This document shows, piece after piece, positions 22,946 through 36,760 of a stretch of DNA of 64,000 nucleotides. Location of the stretch: NCBI GenBank assembly GCA_027574665.1, contig CM050654.1:24304722-24368721 (forward strand), in the 5' to 3' direction. The translations under genes were made by a program, and so were the position numbers. The notes under the pieces were generated by a model. It was not told the DNA's origin. It did not search any database and worked only from the letters and a program-made list of their open reading frames with translations. This DNA comes from Rhynochetos jubatus (taxonomy: Eukaryota > Chordata > Aves > Eurypygiformes > Rhynochetidae). Positions within the stretch are counted from its first letter, which is position 1, and the number at the start of each line of letters is the position of its first letter.

Positions 22946-25900
22946 CCTATTAAACAACTGCTCTCAGTGGTCTGTGGCTGCTCAGCTGTGCTCCTTTCCC
23001 ATATACTGCCATGGTGGCATTCCACTTCTCGTGAGGGAGTTTGCATGTGGATCCCACGGAGCACAGAAGGGCGTTTGCTGGGGACACCTGCGCTGAGTCT
23101 GAGCCGACTTCACAGAGGTGCATGCAGAGCTAGGAGTAGTGGGGAGACCCAAAGGTGTTTGATGGTAATCTCTACACACAAAGGCGTCTCTCTTAAACTA
23201 TGTTAGGCTGAAATGACTACATTTCAAAATATATTGCTTACATTTTTAATTGAATTTTGCCTATCCCATCATCTTTAGTAAGCGTTAAATAACTTGAAAA
23301 GTCTTGCAGTCTGTGCTCGTTTATAACGTAGTGGCTGTAGTTAGAAATTAGTAACAGTACTGTTCCTAAAGCACAGCCTGCCTCCACATCAAGAAAACCC
23401 TTCTTTCCTTATACAGAACCTCTTTGCTGCTATAACACTCTTTAAAAACATACTCTCTATGAGCCATTTAAGAATCAGCAAAGGGTTCGCATGTGTTTCC
23501 TTCCTTGGGAGCCCAAGTCTACCTTTCACCTGTCTTTGTACCCTGCCCTCTTCTCCCCACCTCTTGGAGGAGGGTGTCTGAAACCTGTTGTCACCTCACC
23601 CTCTCCTCCCACCCGCTCTGCTCCTGTGTACCCAAATGCCTCCCACAAGCAGCAGAAGGCTTCTCTGGGGAAGGCAAGTCCAGCTGTTTTGGCAACCTCC
23701 TGCTTTAGCAGCTGAGACCCAACTCTCCCTTAGCCCAGACAAAGCAATCTTAATGCCGCTGGTCAAAATATGTTCACTGTGGTGAGCGTGTGAAAATTAG
23801 CCAATGGGAATGCCAGATGAATAACTTGGAAAGCTGCAATTATGATTAACACTTAAAGTGCTATTTATTTTAACATTTGACCAAGATAACACTGCTAATT
23901 TTGTTTATGTCAATGTGAAATTTGGAGTCTGATTGTTCTAATAGCCAGAAAGGGGAAAGCTGCCCAAAACACACAGCTTTATCTCCTCCTGGATTCTGTT
24001 GACATCACTGAAGTTGCACAGGATAATAATTGTTAAAGTTACTTTTGGGCTTCAGCTTCTTCATGCAAACATCTGTCTCTGATCTAAAAACTCAGAATTT
24101 AAGATCCTCCAAGTTAATGTTGTGAAGCAGACAAGATGAAAAAAAATCCATTAGCTCATCTTATGCAGTTCTGCAGTGTCCTGCGACTTTGGGGATAGTG
24201 GCTTAATTGATCTTTACAAATTAAAATCACAGATGAGCCAACCACTAGGAAACAAAAGTAACAGCTAAAGGAAAAGATGTCTGTGAATCTGATGTGGACC
24301 ATTTAAGTATCATAGCCTATAGAAGTAATATATGAAGCATTTGGAGAAAGTAGTTCAGCTTCACCACTGAACATCTTCAGGCTCAGACATGAAGATTATA
24401 TACTGATACGAGAGTGGACTAGTCTAATCTAAAATCCATTAGCCCATCAGACCTATCGTTAAATCAGTAAAATCCACCTCCTTGGTCCATAGACTAGTGT
24501 AATGCATGAGTGTCAGTGATGTGGGGAAACCTCTCACTGCCATGAAGATATTTATCATTGCAATAGAGAACAAACTGAAGACCCTCATGTAACATGCAAC
24601 AGAGCCAACAGCCTTGATGTCCCTGTCCCCTAAATCTTTCTCAAGAAAAGGAAATTGCAGACATGGAAGCAATAGACACTTTTCCCCTGCTTTGTCCCTC
24701 ACAAGAATATACCAACCTCTTTCCAAATAATTCTATTTTTTCTCCTTTCACTGAAAACTTTGCAGTCTTTAGGTTTGCAAAATTCCTCTGTTTCAGATAG
24801 TGCTTTCGTAAGAAGTGGTGTAAGTTGTACATGGCCTGTTTTATCCCTTTGCCAAGCATGAGGCTCTGAAGATATTTGCATTTGTCATGCTTTATTCTCT
24901 ACATTTTTTCCTGAGCAGGCATTAAAAAACAGAGTCAATTTTCAGAAGGGAAAAAAACCCCACTCCTGATGTTGAAAAGGTGTGAAAACACTTGGAGAAC
25001 ATTGGCGGGGGGAGGAGGAAAAAATTATACACTCACACATATGCACTCTCTATTAGGACAAGTTTTCAGAGCATCTCATGAACAATCACCTGACTCAAGG
25101 TGTATTCTAGTGCAGACTGTTTAATTATGTGTGTAAGCAGCAGGATTGCAAGATCCAGGAAAATATTTAATAAGCTTTCAAAAAGTCACATAGAGTTTGA
25201 GCCAGGTGGCTTCTTAATGTCAGTATTTTGTGTATAGCTAAATCTGATGCAGTGGTGCTGGTTAGTGACACTGACGACATTGGCTGGGGTTATGGGCAGC
25301 AGCCTCCAGGCAAAAGGACAGAAGTAATGGTGAGAGAGTGGGTACCTCCTGTCGGCTAAAACCTGCTGCATTTTTCAAAATCTTATGAAGAAAAAGAAAG
25401 AATTTTGGTATGGGTTTGGTCAGTGTGAAGATCAAGACCTCTTAAAATTGATGAATCTGGAGTTAGCCAGATGCCTGTTGACATTATTTCCCTCATGCTG
25501 TCAGAAACAGCATGGTATCTTGACAGCTAAAGCAATGAAAATTTTGGTGATCGTTTATGCCATATATGTTGCTTAACACATTGCCCAGTTTTTATGTGAC
25601 CTGTGTTCGGTAAGGTTGAATTGTAGTGAGTCTTGATTTGCATGTGTGTACATTTTTACATTATTAAATATCAAAGTTTCAATGTCATTTCCCCTCTTAG
25701 GTTTATAAGTGGCCCATCTTATAGCTTATGCATCTGCTAAAGAATGGTATCTACTGTGTACTATTTTAGCCCAAAGGGCATGTGAGGTAGTATGGCTTAG
25801 TCCTTTTTCATTTCAATTTGTGTTGTTTTGCTTAGGCTCTGGGTGAAGAGGGAACATGTGGACAATGACACTGGCTTAACTTGTTAAGCCAAGTTAATTT

Positions 25901-26006
25901 GATGGTGTGGCTGAGTCTTATCAAGGCCAATCAGTGCAATAGTTTTGGTGAGAAGATCTATCAAAGGACAGACATCCTTCAAGTAACTTTCCAGTATTCT
26001 CCAAGC

Positions 26007-26024
26007 TTTTTTTTTTTTTTTTTT
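26007..26024. repeat. Poly-T run (18)
   Basis: An uninterrupted run of 18 T. It could be the complement of an old retroposon A-tail, but no body is recognised beside it. Confidence 0.9.
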
Positions 26025-28542
26025 GGTCTTATTTTTTGCAAGTTTTAGAACTTGCATGGCTTTGGTAGATCAGAGGTCTGTCTTGTGCAGGGAAAAAAAA
26101 GGAAGAGGATACCTCTCCTGTCCTTGGGCTCCTTTTTCTGTGTTAGTCTCCAACCTTCTTTGCCTCACGTGGGTGTTTTTAGCATCCTATACAGAATCCA
26201 CTGCTCGTAATAGGCACACCTCACATCAGAAGGGCTTACCACTGTGGATTCACACCCTACAAGACTTCTAGTTGAAATCCGGCCTTGGAGAGCAGGCCTT
26301 CTCTATTGGGATGGCAGGGAAGGCTGTTTCCTTTGCTGGAAGGCATCAAATTGGATAAATGGAAAATGGGAGCCTGGAGAGTGGGAAAGCTCTTGATGGT
26401 GATTAGTTGTCATCCTGCTTGTCAGAACAAATGAAGAAGAGGAGCACAATGTTTGCACTGTTTGAACAAGCCTCAGAGAGCAAATTAGATGGTAAATGTG
26501 ATCATAATTTGTCTGCCTTTCTTGAAACTCCCATGGTACTATCAGTGTTTTTCTTTTTTCAGGTAAAAAAGCTTTAACAAATACATACTTGTGTGGAAAC
26601 TGAAGTGCACTGAGGTGGTTCACAGGCGCGATGTACAAAGATTTCTGTGGTTTAAGTGATAGATATTACTGTACGTACATACTGCAGACTGGTGCGAGGT
26701 CGTATGTAACCACATCAGAAAAATACCATATTTCAATATTGCACATGATGTGGAAAAAAAGATACACTTAGCTATCCATACAAGCATATATTTAGATAGG
26801 TATGGATATATAAAATATGTTTGTGCCTGAACTTTATATTGTGCTTTGTTGAGTACTGTTGGTAAGCCAATTATGGTATTTTTTGGAAAGGTATCTACAA
26901 TGTAAATTCTTCTGTCCTATTCTCCTGTGATAATATGCAGTGGCAGGCTGTGCCCCTTGCTGAACTGCTGGCACACCTAAGGTGCCCACAACTGTTACTA
27001 AATAAGAAAATCAGCACTTTTGTGTTTTGTGTATATAGAAACATGAAGTAACCTGTAGCATTTAGATAATGAGTTTGGGGTGGAGATGGAGAAATGCTAC
27101 TTACAGTTTATTTTACACATGAAAGTATTTCACACATAGCAGAAATCGTTAGTGTAAACAAGTATCAATTAAGAGAACAAGTATGAGCATTGTTGGAGAA
27201 TAAGGTAAAAGCTGTGATGTGAAAGGCTCTCTTGGGCAGAGACAGATGACTGACAGTGAAAAGATTTGAAGTATTTTGATTGCCTTGCAATGAAATCTGA
27301 ACCTGTGGAAACTAATAAGAATTGACTGAGCTTAATTAGACACCTATAGAAAGCAAAAAAAATCTTGTTTAAAACTCAAGTGCTTGGACTGTCATACGTA
27401 TGATTTGTAGGTTCCTAGCTAGACGAATATCAGACTGCATCCAAAGTCAGAAATGTCCTCAATATATTGTAAAAATAAATAAATATAATAGATAGTACTG
27501 ATTAATTGTGGATTCACTATATTGCTGTGTGATAAAGGATAATAACAGGAAAATGTAAAGAGGAGCAGATTTATTTTTACTCTTTATAAAATCATTTGAG
27601 TATGCCAGGCAGCTCAGACTGGTCTTGCTACTTGCTATCAAATTGCCTATGCATCTCTCTTCTTTGTCTTTCATCCGTCTTGGTAGGGACCCACTGAATT
27701 AACCTGCTGAAGACCAAGGCCAGGTGGCAACATTACCCAACACTAAGAAGGGAAAATATGTCCTAAAGCAAAGCATTGCCATTCTTGTGTGCTGGCTCTG
27801 GCTAGCTGTGGTACACAGAGCTTTAGGAATTACAGTGACTCTTGGAGTTTCCTTTAGAAATGTGTCTTGTTCCACATCATCTCCAGCAAAGCTCTGGGAT
27901 GGACATAGATATTCTCTATTGATCTGCTGGGCCTACTTCAGACAGAAACATGTATGGTTTGGTTTTTTTCCTGTGTATTTTGGATGAGCTCAGAGCAGAG
28001 TAGTAGAATAATGAAAAGTATTCTGCTTCAGTCAGTCACTGAACAGTGCCAGATATTGTACTGTGCAAATACAATCTGGTAAGCATATACTTTGGTGGCT
28101 GATGCAGTTTTTACTGATATTTTAATATACTGAAGCTCCAGTGAATCAAATTGTATTTATAATACAGCTGGCAACATACTAGTGTATTCCGTATCAGTAA
28201 TACACAGTGACAAGCAATTACATTTCAGTTTTCTTTATTGACTATTTGAGTTCTTAAAATATTTATTTGGCAAGTTTGTGTCTCATTTTTGTTATTTTAA
28301 AAGATATGAGTACTTAGCAGGCTCATACACTAATGATTTTTAAGCTATAATAGAAGGCATATAGGATGTGAACAGTGATGTGGAATAGATTAATCAAAAT
28401 CAATGTTATTTCAATGAATACTAATTGAATTATTAATGCTTGGATCAGGGTTTTCCCCCATTTTGTGATTATTCAGCTTGTTGGCTGATGTATGCATTTC
28501 TGTTGATGAAAGCCGTTTCTCCATCTTCCTTCATTGTTTTGT

Positions 28543-28564
28543 TGTTTGTTTGTTTGTTTGTTTT
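28543..28564. repeat. (TGTT)n microsatellite
   Basis: About five tandem TGTT units, tapering into a T run. Confidence 0.9.
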
Positions 28565-31500
28565 TCCTTCTCTCCTGCCCCTCATTAAAGAAATATGTTA
28601 TCGATACCAAATAGGAGACAGGGACTTGCTCATAGCCAATGTCCTTTTTTTTTTAGCACTGTCGATGTCGTCTTTTCCAATCCCGACTACAGTAGCACAC
28701 AGTCTGTTGCAGAAGTAGCCTAAAAGCTCTTAAAATGCATTATGATCAAAAGTGGGGCCAGTTGACATCAGGAAGGCCGTCGTGTGAGTCCAAAGCTGTA
28801 GCTGGGGTGGGCTGCCAGAAACAACCGAGCCCTGACACCCAACGCTACCTCTGCGAGCCCACTGCCGCTGGGGTTCCCACCCCGCTGGCCCCACGCGCTC
28901 GGGTGGATGGTGGAGCAGAGCTGTGGGGAACCTGCTGCCTGGCTCTGGGCTGAGAAAAGTTGCTCTCTCCTCCTCTTTGCCCTGACTGCTATTAATATCC
29001 CTTCCCCCAGGCTACTGGATCATATGATTTCATCTGAAATAGATTAAAAATTCCTCTGTTTTGATGCCAACAATAATGTGATAAATTTGTTTGCCAGTTC
29101 TCTGGGGTTTTTGTTTTTGTAACTAGAAGGGATAAGCTCAGGGTCCAAGGGAAAGATTGTTATCCCATTGAAGTTGGAGAGTAGGTTCCCTCACCCCCCA
29201 CTATATTAACAATTATATTATTAGAGAAAAGTCTATTAAAAATATGTTATTCACTTAATTATTTACTGCAAACAGCACAGTTTGTGTGCATGTGTGCATG
29301 TTTGCACAGAGCAGAGGAGACAGTGTCTCTAGCTTTTTTGGTCTTTTTTCAGGAAGTCTAGTGTGGTAACTGCCTAACATAGCTGTTTCTGCAACTACAG
29401 CACAGGTAAAATAAAACACATTTTTCCCCCATAATTAACAAATGTTGTCCAGAAAGCACAAACAGTTTGAGAGGATTCCTGGAGTGAAGGGTTGGCAACA
29501 AGGCCTTGGCAAATGGGCAGTAATTTTTGGGACTGCTATGGAAGGCTACAGTCCATACTATTGAGACCTTTGCAGAAAACATCTGTGGCATGAGCTTCCA
29601 GTATGCTATGAAGTACGAGAGCTGTTACAATACTTGTAGCTCATAAAGAGGGTGGGACAACAACGTGTTTTATTATGCATCTTCAGATAAGCTAATGCTT
29701 TTGAACAACATTTGTGTAAATGTTATTTGTTGGATTACAATACAGTATCATAGATTCTCAGACACAACAGAGCTCTAACTCTATTCTTTTCCAGCAGCTA
29801 GGATTTGACCTTCAGTTGAAGCCATTGTATGTCTCAGTAGTGAAGTGTAATGTTCCTGTCTTCAGCAGTATCTGTAGTTCTGTCTGTCAGGTGCAGTAGA
29901 GCTTCTTCCCCTTCACTGTGAATCACCAGTACATATTATTTCAATTATTTATTATGATGGCTACTTATAGAAACTGCATTACCCAGTAGTATGATTTGCA
30001 TTTCTGTAATGGTTTTTGTAGTACTCTGAAACTTTACCGATTTGTTATAAAACATGGCTTAGATTGGAAAACATTTTGGCGTAGTAACCAAGAAAATGAA
30101 AGTGTTATTGAGAGCAGATCTGTTGCCATCACAGATTCTGAGTGCAGAAATTCTGAGACCAAGTCATTTGTCCAGTGCCCACGTCATAGCACGTCCAGCC
30201 CTCCTCACAGTGGACACAATATCTTTCACGTGTATTTGTTCACAGATGTTTTCTCTTAATTATCACCTTTACATTAGGGGACACTTACATTACTCTGGAC
30301 ATCCTTAAGGCTCTGCTGACAAGCAAGAAAGGCTTCATGAAAGTGCTTTGTTCATGTCTTTCTCTTTTTCACTTCCTTTTTTTTTTCTTTTCCCTTATTT
30401 TCTGCCCCCACTGATCTCCGTATCTCTGTAGCTTGATCTGAATGAGATTTCTGATATATCGTGTAACAAGATTTTAGTGATATCTAGCCATTCACCTAAG
30501 TAGTTTTTCAACACTGCTAGCAATTGAAGGAGGAAGGAATGTAACTTTTCTTCACATCAAAGAAAATATTCTTACTTTGTTTGGCAATAACACTGGGAAC
30601 AGCTTGGTGCACTTATAAAGTATCTTACAACTTGCTGCTGCTGTAGAGGAATGGGATTAATCAGTTGTCCAGGGGAAAGAATGAAATTACTCACATGGGG
30701 AACTTGGCATAATACAGTGTTCAAACCTCAGATCTTGCTGTAAACCTCATTCCCCCACAGCTCTTCCATGTCATTTCTCTGTAGATGTTAGCTAAATACT
30801 GTCACCTAGACTTTCATCCAACCCTAAGGATATCAAAGAACTTTTTATTTAAATGGGTTATCCATATTGGAATATGACCACTTTACAAATACTTAGGCAA
30901 GGAGTATGAGTTACAACAGAAAATTTACCCCACTGCTCCTCAGTTAGATAAGACAAGTTGTTTAGGCACATCAAGGGTTCCAAATTCCTTTGTTTGAGTC
31001 TCTGATCTACAACATTCCTCAGATTATGTTCTGATAAAAGCAAGAAAGAAGAGGTTGTTTGGATTTGACTTCTTCACTGGCTGCTATAAAACTAACTTTC
31101 AGCTCAACCTCAAACCATTTTCACTCTTCCCTTGAATTCTGTTTTGCTGAAAGATAGGTTTTAATGGGTGGGAGTAACTTCTTGTATCCATCTAACTATG
31201 GATTCTTCTTCCAAGCTTCATCTTAAGAAGGATGGAATTGAGGAAGAGAGACTAAAGGATTCATCTTGGGGTAAGGGAACTTATTTTTTTCCTTCTTCAG
31301 AGTTATTTCTCTCAACTTAGAAGATACTGTTCCCCATTATAACACACGAGAGAGACTCATGATTCGAAATGGATGTGTTTAATAGAATTTTAAAAGGGAG
31401 GAAGAAGAAGGCATCCTAGATCATCTTCATTTGAAGTTAACAATAGACAGGAACCATTTTATGTGAAATTTCTGGCTTGTATTTCAAGACATGTCTTTAT

Positions 31501-32645
31501 AGTATTATTTTTGCGCTTTATGCCAAAGGAAGATTTTCTTTTCATTATTCTTTGCAGTTGGGATGATAACTGTTTCAGACAGTACTTTCTGGCTTCTTCA
31601 GTGTCTTGTGTTGAGCCTCCACAAAAAGGCAAGCCTTTGAAACTTACTGGTTCATTGGTAAAGTAATTCATAATTCAGGTTTATTGATTGTCCAGTAAAG
31701 ACTCTTGGACTTGGAACTTATTCCACCAGGTACATTCTTTCATCATAGGGATACAAACATAGAATGATTGAACAGTATAAAGTAATTCTCAGTGCATTCT
31801 TTCACTAGGCTCTTCAAGAGAAAACTGAGATCCATCAACATGCTATTTGAATTGCTTCTTTTTCCATCTTTATTGGTGTCCTATAACTAAAGTAATTTCT
31901 GTTTAAAGTATTTTATTAAATGTTCTCTCGCTGATGATGATTCCTTTCTATATCTTTTTTGTTGGAAGTACTTATTGTTTTTATATCTTCCCATCTGTAT
32001 TGGGCTGACAACACACTGGGTAGTCATGCAAGAGAAGATAGAACTGATTTCTTTACCTGTATTTTTATCGTTTCCAAGCTTGGGGTTTGGCTCCATCAGA
32101 ATTTATGTTGTGTTTATCTAGAAGATTCATTATGTCTTATAGGCTTGTAAAGTTAAGAAAAAGAAATTTATTATGTATGCAAGGCTAAATAAACAGGAAA
32201 ACACTTCAGGTTTTGGAATAACTGCTTATGGGGGAAAAATAATGGAGAGAGGAGACATAAATTCTTCCTAGACTTATTCTGATAAATAATTTTTCTGAAG
32301 TAATTTTTGGTCTCATGTCTCCTCAGCTATGGCAGAATGCCTGAGCTTTAAATTGCCTGAGGCAATGAAAGGTGACACCAGGTGAAACCAGAATTCAGCA
32401 GTGGGTCTAATGGGATATTTCATGGGGGTCTGGTGTCTGTATACAGAAACCAGAAAGGGTAGGAAACAGGTCTGTTATGAAAGGTTAAGAGAATGGCATG
32501 TGTCCATTGGAAAATTATAGGTAAAGAAACTAAATTTGTCTTTCAAAAAAGGCTATTAAAGGGCTGCCTACTATTACTTTGGAAAGGGGAACACATTGTT
32601 AAGCATGATCTCATCATGCTCCAAAAGGCCTGTTTGGATTTTACC

Positions 32646-32670
32646 TTTTTTTTTTTTTTTTTTTTTTTTT
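32646..32670. repeat. Poly-T run (25)
   Basis: An uninterrupted run of 25 T, one of the two longest homopolymers in the window (the other is A25 at 56402-56426). No adjoining retroposon body is recognised on either side. Confidence 0.92.
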
Positions 32671-35600
32671 AATTTTTGTTTTGTTGGCTTGTAGTTACTG
32701 TAGAGAGTTGAGGAAGTTGTTTAGTCTTATTACCAGAGTGAATGAATGAAAGTAATAATATGGGTTTATGGTTTAGTTACTGATTATAACTGAACGGCAT
32801 CTTTCACAGCATTGAATCAATACTCTGGGTCAGAGACTGCGAAATGATTGACTCCCAATGTGATTCCAGAGATGAGGTGGCCAACATAGGACGTGAACAC
32901 GTGTAATGCAGAGGAAAAATAGGAAGTCAATGACTGAAAGAAAAGATGCTCCATAGATGCTTCCTTTAGTGGCCTGGTTCCCTTTCAGAAATATTCCACA
33001 CATATGCAGCTGCCAAGTGGAGATGAGCTGATTAAGATAGGATAGGTTTCTGTCTAATTCAGTAGGAAATACTGTATTTTTAAAAGGTACTTGAACAATT
33101 TCTGTCAGTTCCTACATCAGGAATCTGGACAGATGAAATTATGGCTCCAAATGATTCAGCATCAGCAGCTTTTCTGAACACTTGAGTCACTGGGATCATT
33201 TTGTCTTTTCTTGGAATAATTTGCTATGTTAAATTTTTGTTCCAGTTTCTCTATTTCAGTTTGTTTGATAATGATTTACTGCATATTCCCTTTGTCTCAT
33301 ATTTTGTCTGTGAAATTCTTAATTGCAGATTGTCCTTGGCAATAGCTGGCATTTGTCTTAGTTTTTGCTCAAAAGTGTCAGTCCAAATGCTTGTAGGAGC
33401 TTACTGACACCATAAACGTTTCTGCTCAGGCCCCAGAATCCTTGTTGGTGCTTGGCACATACCACTGTCTCTGCCATCATGCTTTCTCCAGCACTGCAGT
33501 TTTAGATAGCTTTAGTAAGTTTTCTCTTAGGGAACAGAAGATGATAAACATGTTTCTCCTCTTTGAAAGGGGGTGGGGAGGAATCTTTGAAATACAGTGA
33601 AATCTCTTTCCTTCCCCAGACCTAGTGGCTCCCAATATTCAGATACCCAGCAGAAGCCAAAAATTTTAAGGTATACTAATGTGGCACACTGCTTTAATGT
33701 GGCAAAAGGCTGACAATAGCTGTACGATCAGCAATGTTCACATTTACTCTGTAGCTTTTTCCAATTGTCAAAAACCTTTGCTGCTTCCCTGGCAAGGAGG
33801 CTGCTTCTGACAGACCTTATTACCAGAATATATTTTATTCTTATATCAGGACTGGCTTCCATAAAAGCTCTAGTATTGTATTATTGCCAACCGTTCCTCT
33901 CAAGTGCTTCAATCCCTACTTAATGTTGCTAAAGACACTATGGTTCTGGTGAAAGCCTTGCAAAATTTTCAGCAAATGTAGCTTCTAGTGAGTCTGGGGA
34001 AGTATCTAGCTGCTTTCTTCCAGTTCCTATCAGGGCAAGTAGGAAGCACTGCTGTTGCCAGCAAGCTTTCTGGTACAGATCTGTATCCTTCTGGAGCACA
34101 GTATAGAAGAATGACACCAGGTTCACTTACCAACTCATCACACTGCCCTTGAGGAACTATTACAGCTCAACAGATTAATCAGATAGATTAATACTCCTGC
34201 TCTCTGGCGATTACCAGAGATCTGTTTTGATGGCTCTCATTCTGGCACTTTTCCCACTGAAACCCTTTTCCATGTTAAAGTGGAACTAATTAATTCTAGG
34301 GCAATACTGAATGGTTTCTTTCAGGTTAACAGTTCAGCCAGTTTATGTCTGGATGCTCTAAGTCCCACTGAGGTATCTTAAACCAATTCTTCAGACAGTG
34401 TGAGAAGGTTACCTTGCTACAGGATATACAAGCTTTTGAATAAGTGAGATCATAAGTAGATATAGTCTTAAACATTTATAGTTTTGATTGTGTGTTTGGG
34501 TTTTTCTGTCATGAAGGTGCCATGTTTGTCTTTTACTGAAGATCACGTGTATTTGTTCAGTAGTACTTTCAGACAGACAGCATTCTTCTGCACAGGGATC
34601 ATAATCTGCCATGTGTTAATAGCACTTGTCACTCTACTCCAGAAATGGCTGCGTTGTGGTGACCGCCTTTAAGACAGAGTATCTATCATATGATAGCTGC
34701 TGAGCAGCATGACGGTTGACATACAGCAATGAAGACAATGCTATGGGAATTACGTACAGTCTTTAGTCAGGCTCTGAGGTTTTGTAGCAGAGGCAATAGT
34801 GTATATTACGTTTGTAGCGAAGTAAAAACTAAACCTGCCTGCTTCTGTGATTATCAAAAAATCAAACCCTGTGATTGTCAGATAATCAAGATAATCACTG
34901 TACCCTCAACCATAAAACTTTACATTAACATGTTTTTTCTTTCTCAGTGGATAAGATTTAAGAGTTGAATGACATATGTCAATGTTTCCTTTCTAAACAA
35001 TTTTGATTTTAAAACTGAATTCCTTGTCTAGACATATCCAAAAATTTAAAACAATGGTAGAAGATATCCAAATATTGGCCTCCTTTTGAGAGCCTATAAT
35101 CTGCTTGGTTTTTGTATATTTTCAACTTGTGTTGAAAATACTTTCCAATATTATATTATTCTGACAGCCTAGCCTAAAGTTCTAAAAATTAATTTTTTCT
35201 CTACAATGTTTGAAAATCAGCTTTTTAAAACATGATCATGAAAAGCATTATCCTTTAGTTAGTTCCAGAAAAAATGTAATTGTAGAAGACTTTACCAATG
35301 TGAATCTTCTCTAAGAAGAAACATTCTGAAAGAGCCAGTTTGGCAAGCTACTGTCTTGATTGCTAAACACCAGTTCAAGAAATTCCGATTTAACTTTAGG
35401 GTGGACACATTCCTACTGGAAAACACACAAGGTTTTGCAATGATTTATGTAACTATTTTGCTAACTCAGTGCTTTGATACTCAATATCTTGAAGAATGAG
35501 CACTCTAGAATTAGGCACTTTGTAGCCTTGATCACCTCTTTGTTCTCCCAGGTTTTGTGCTTAATCCATTTGCTACTTTTTTTTTGCGTAGGTATTTTTA

Positions 35601-36547
35601 TTTTTATTGCGCTGCCGTTAATAGTTTTATCTCTTATTCTTTTCATTTTTATTGAAGCATACCGTGCTTGTTTTGGAGCTCTTAGCATATTTATTCTGTA
35701 TTAGATACTGGGCTAGTGAAAGCTGACCCCAAAGGGACTGCCATTTCCAGTTGTGTCTAAAATAATCTCTATACTGCTGTGAGCAGGGACTGTCCCCAAA
35801 AGCACTGAGCTGATCCTTGTGTCGGGGAAACAGTATTACAGTGGTTTGATGATTTGCCCAAAAGGACAGGAAAGTCTTGAAGAGAAGATGGGGTATATGA
35901 TCTTCCAATTAAGTCTGCAGAAATAAGGATATTCTTAAGAAAATTTAGACAAAGTAGTGAAAATTCAGCCACTTCTAATCTCCACTAGATTGACAGCAGT
36001 ATTTCCAGGTTACATATCGATTGTGTGAGACAAGGCAGGCTCCGTTTTTTCCCTCAGTGTTGGAGGGAGTAATATATACGTACCTAATCCCCTCTCAATA
36101 AACAACTGAAACCTGTTTTCCACAAAGAGCTGGGTTCATTTGGCAAAGGTGGTGACACTATACTTGTCTTTGCTGACCATTATCCTTCTGGAATTATCCA
36201 AAATAATGGATAGTTCCATGTTTTATCCCATTGCAGGTGATATGGCTGCTGTACTGATGGTTGTCATATATTCCCTTGAGGTTGTCTCCCTGTGGCAGTG
36301 TGATCCATCCATCTTTTCTGTTCTCACAATTTGTAAGAATGGCTACAGTCCAAGAGAAACTGAATAATCTCCTAAATCTCCTGGCAATACTGCTTGAAGA
36401 AGAGGTCCAGTCTCTGTACTTCTTGCAGCTGGTATCAGATTGTAAGGGAAACAATAGCACAGCACAAGATCTAATGAAGAATTCAGCACACAGCTGATTT
36501 AAGGTCCTATGTTGTATTTCTGGAATGATCAAAAATTTTTAAGTGTT

Positions 36548-36760
36548 TCACAGAGAGCAAGGTGGGTTGGAAGGGACCTCTGGAGGTCATCTAGCCCAAC
36601 CTTTTGCTCAGAGCAGGGCTAATTCAAAATTAGATCAGGTCAGTCAGGGCACTGTCCTGTTGAGGTTTGACAGTCTCCAGGAATGGAGATTCCCCAGCAT
36701 TCCTGGGAAGCCTGTCTCAGGGATCAGGAGTTTTGAGTGTAGTATCTGTCCTATGCCCTT
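36548..36760 (-). mobile_element. CR1 LINE tail, older copy
   Basis: GGTTGGAAGGGACCTCTGG at 36565-36583, followed by GTCATCTAGCCCAACC, the GCTCAGAGCAGGGCTAA block, TTAGATCAGGT, and TCTCCAGGAATGGAGATTCC (36673-36692), is the standard reverse-complement CR1 3' region. It lacks the perfect 8-bp terminal repeat of the copy at 19379, and the side beyond about 36745 is eroded, so it is older or from another subfamily. It has no coding capacity. The 129-residue open frame crossing it (36543-36932) is an accident of the repeat. Confidence 0.85.

Larger units (their letters stand above)
22946..36547. other. Long non-coding stretch
   Basis: No gene is recognised. Somewhat GC-rich patches at about 23000-23180, 23480-23760 and 28770-28990 carry short open frames without recognisable products. 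Simple repeats are listed separately. Protein-like but broken fragments occur on the minus strand near 33900-34130, too short to assign. Confidence 0.5.

Noticed and set aside
25782-25800. A let-7-like seed, TGAGGTAGTA, in GTGAGGTAGTATGGCTT.
   Set aside because: Only about ten bases match, the rest of the mature let-7 sequence is absent, and no hairpin precursor is seen.
35762-35845. GAGCAGGGACTGTCC block resembling the reverse complement of the SINE at 3224-3505.
   Set aside because: Only the first block matches convincingly; later blocks are out of register, so it is not listed as a repeat.
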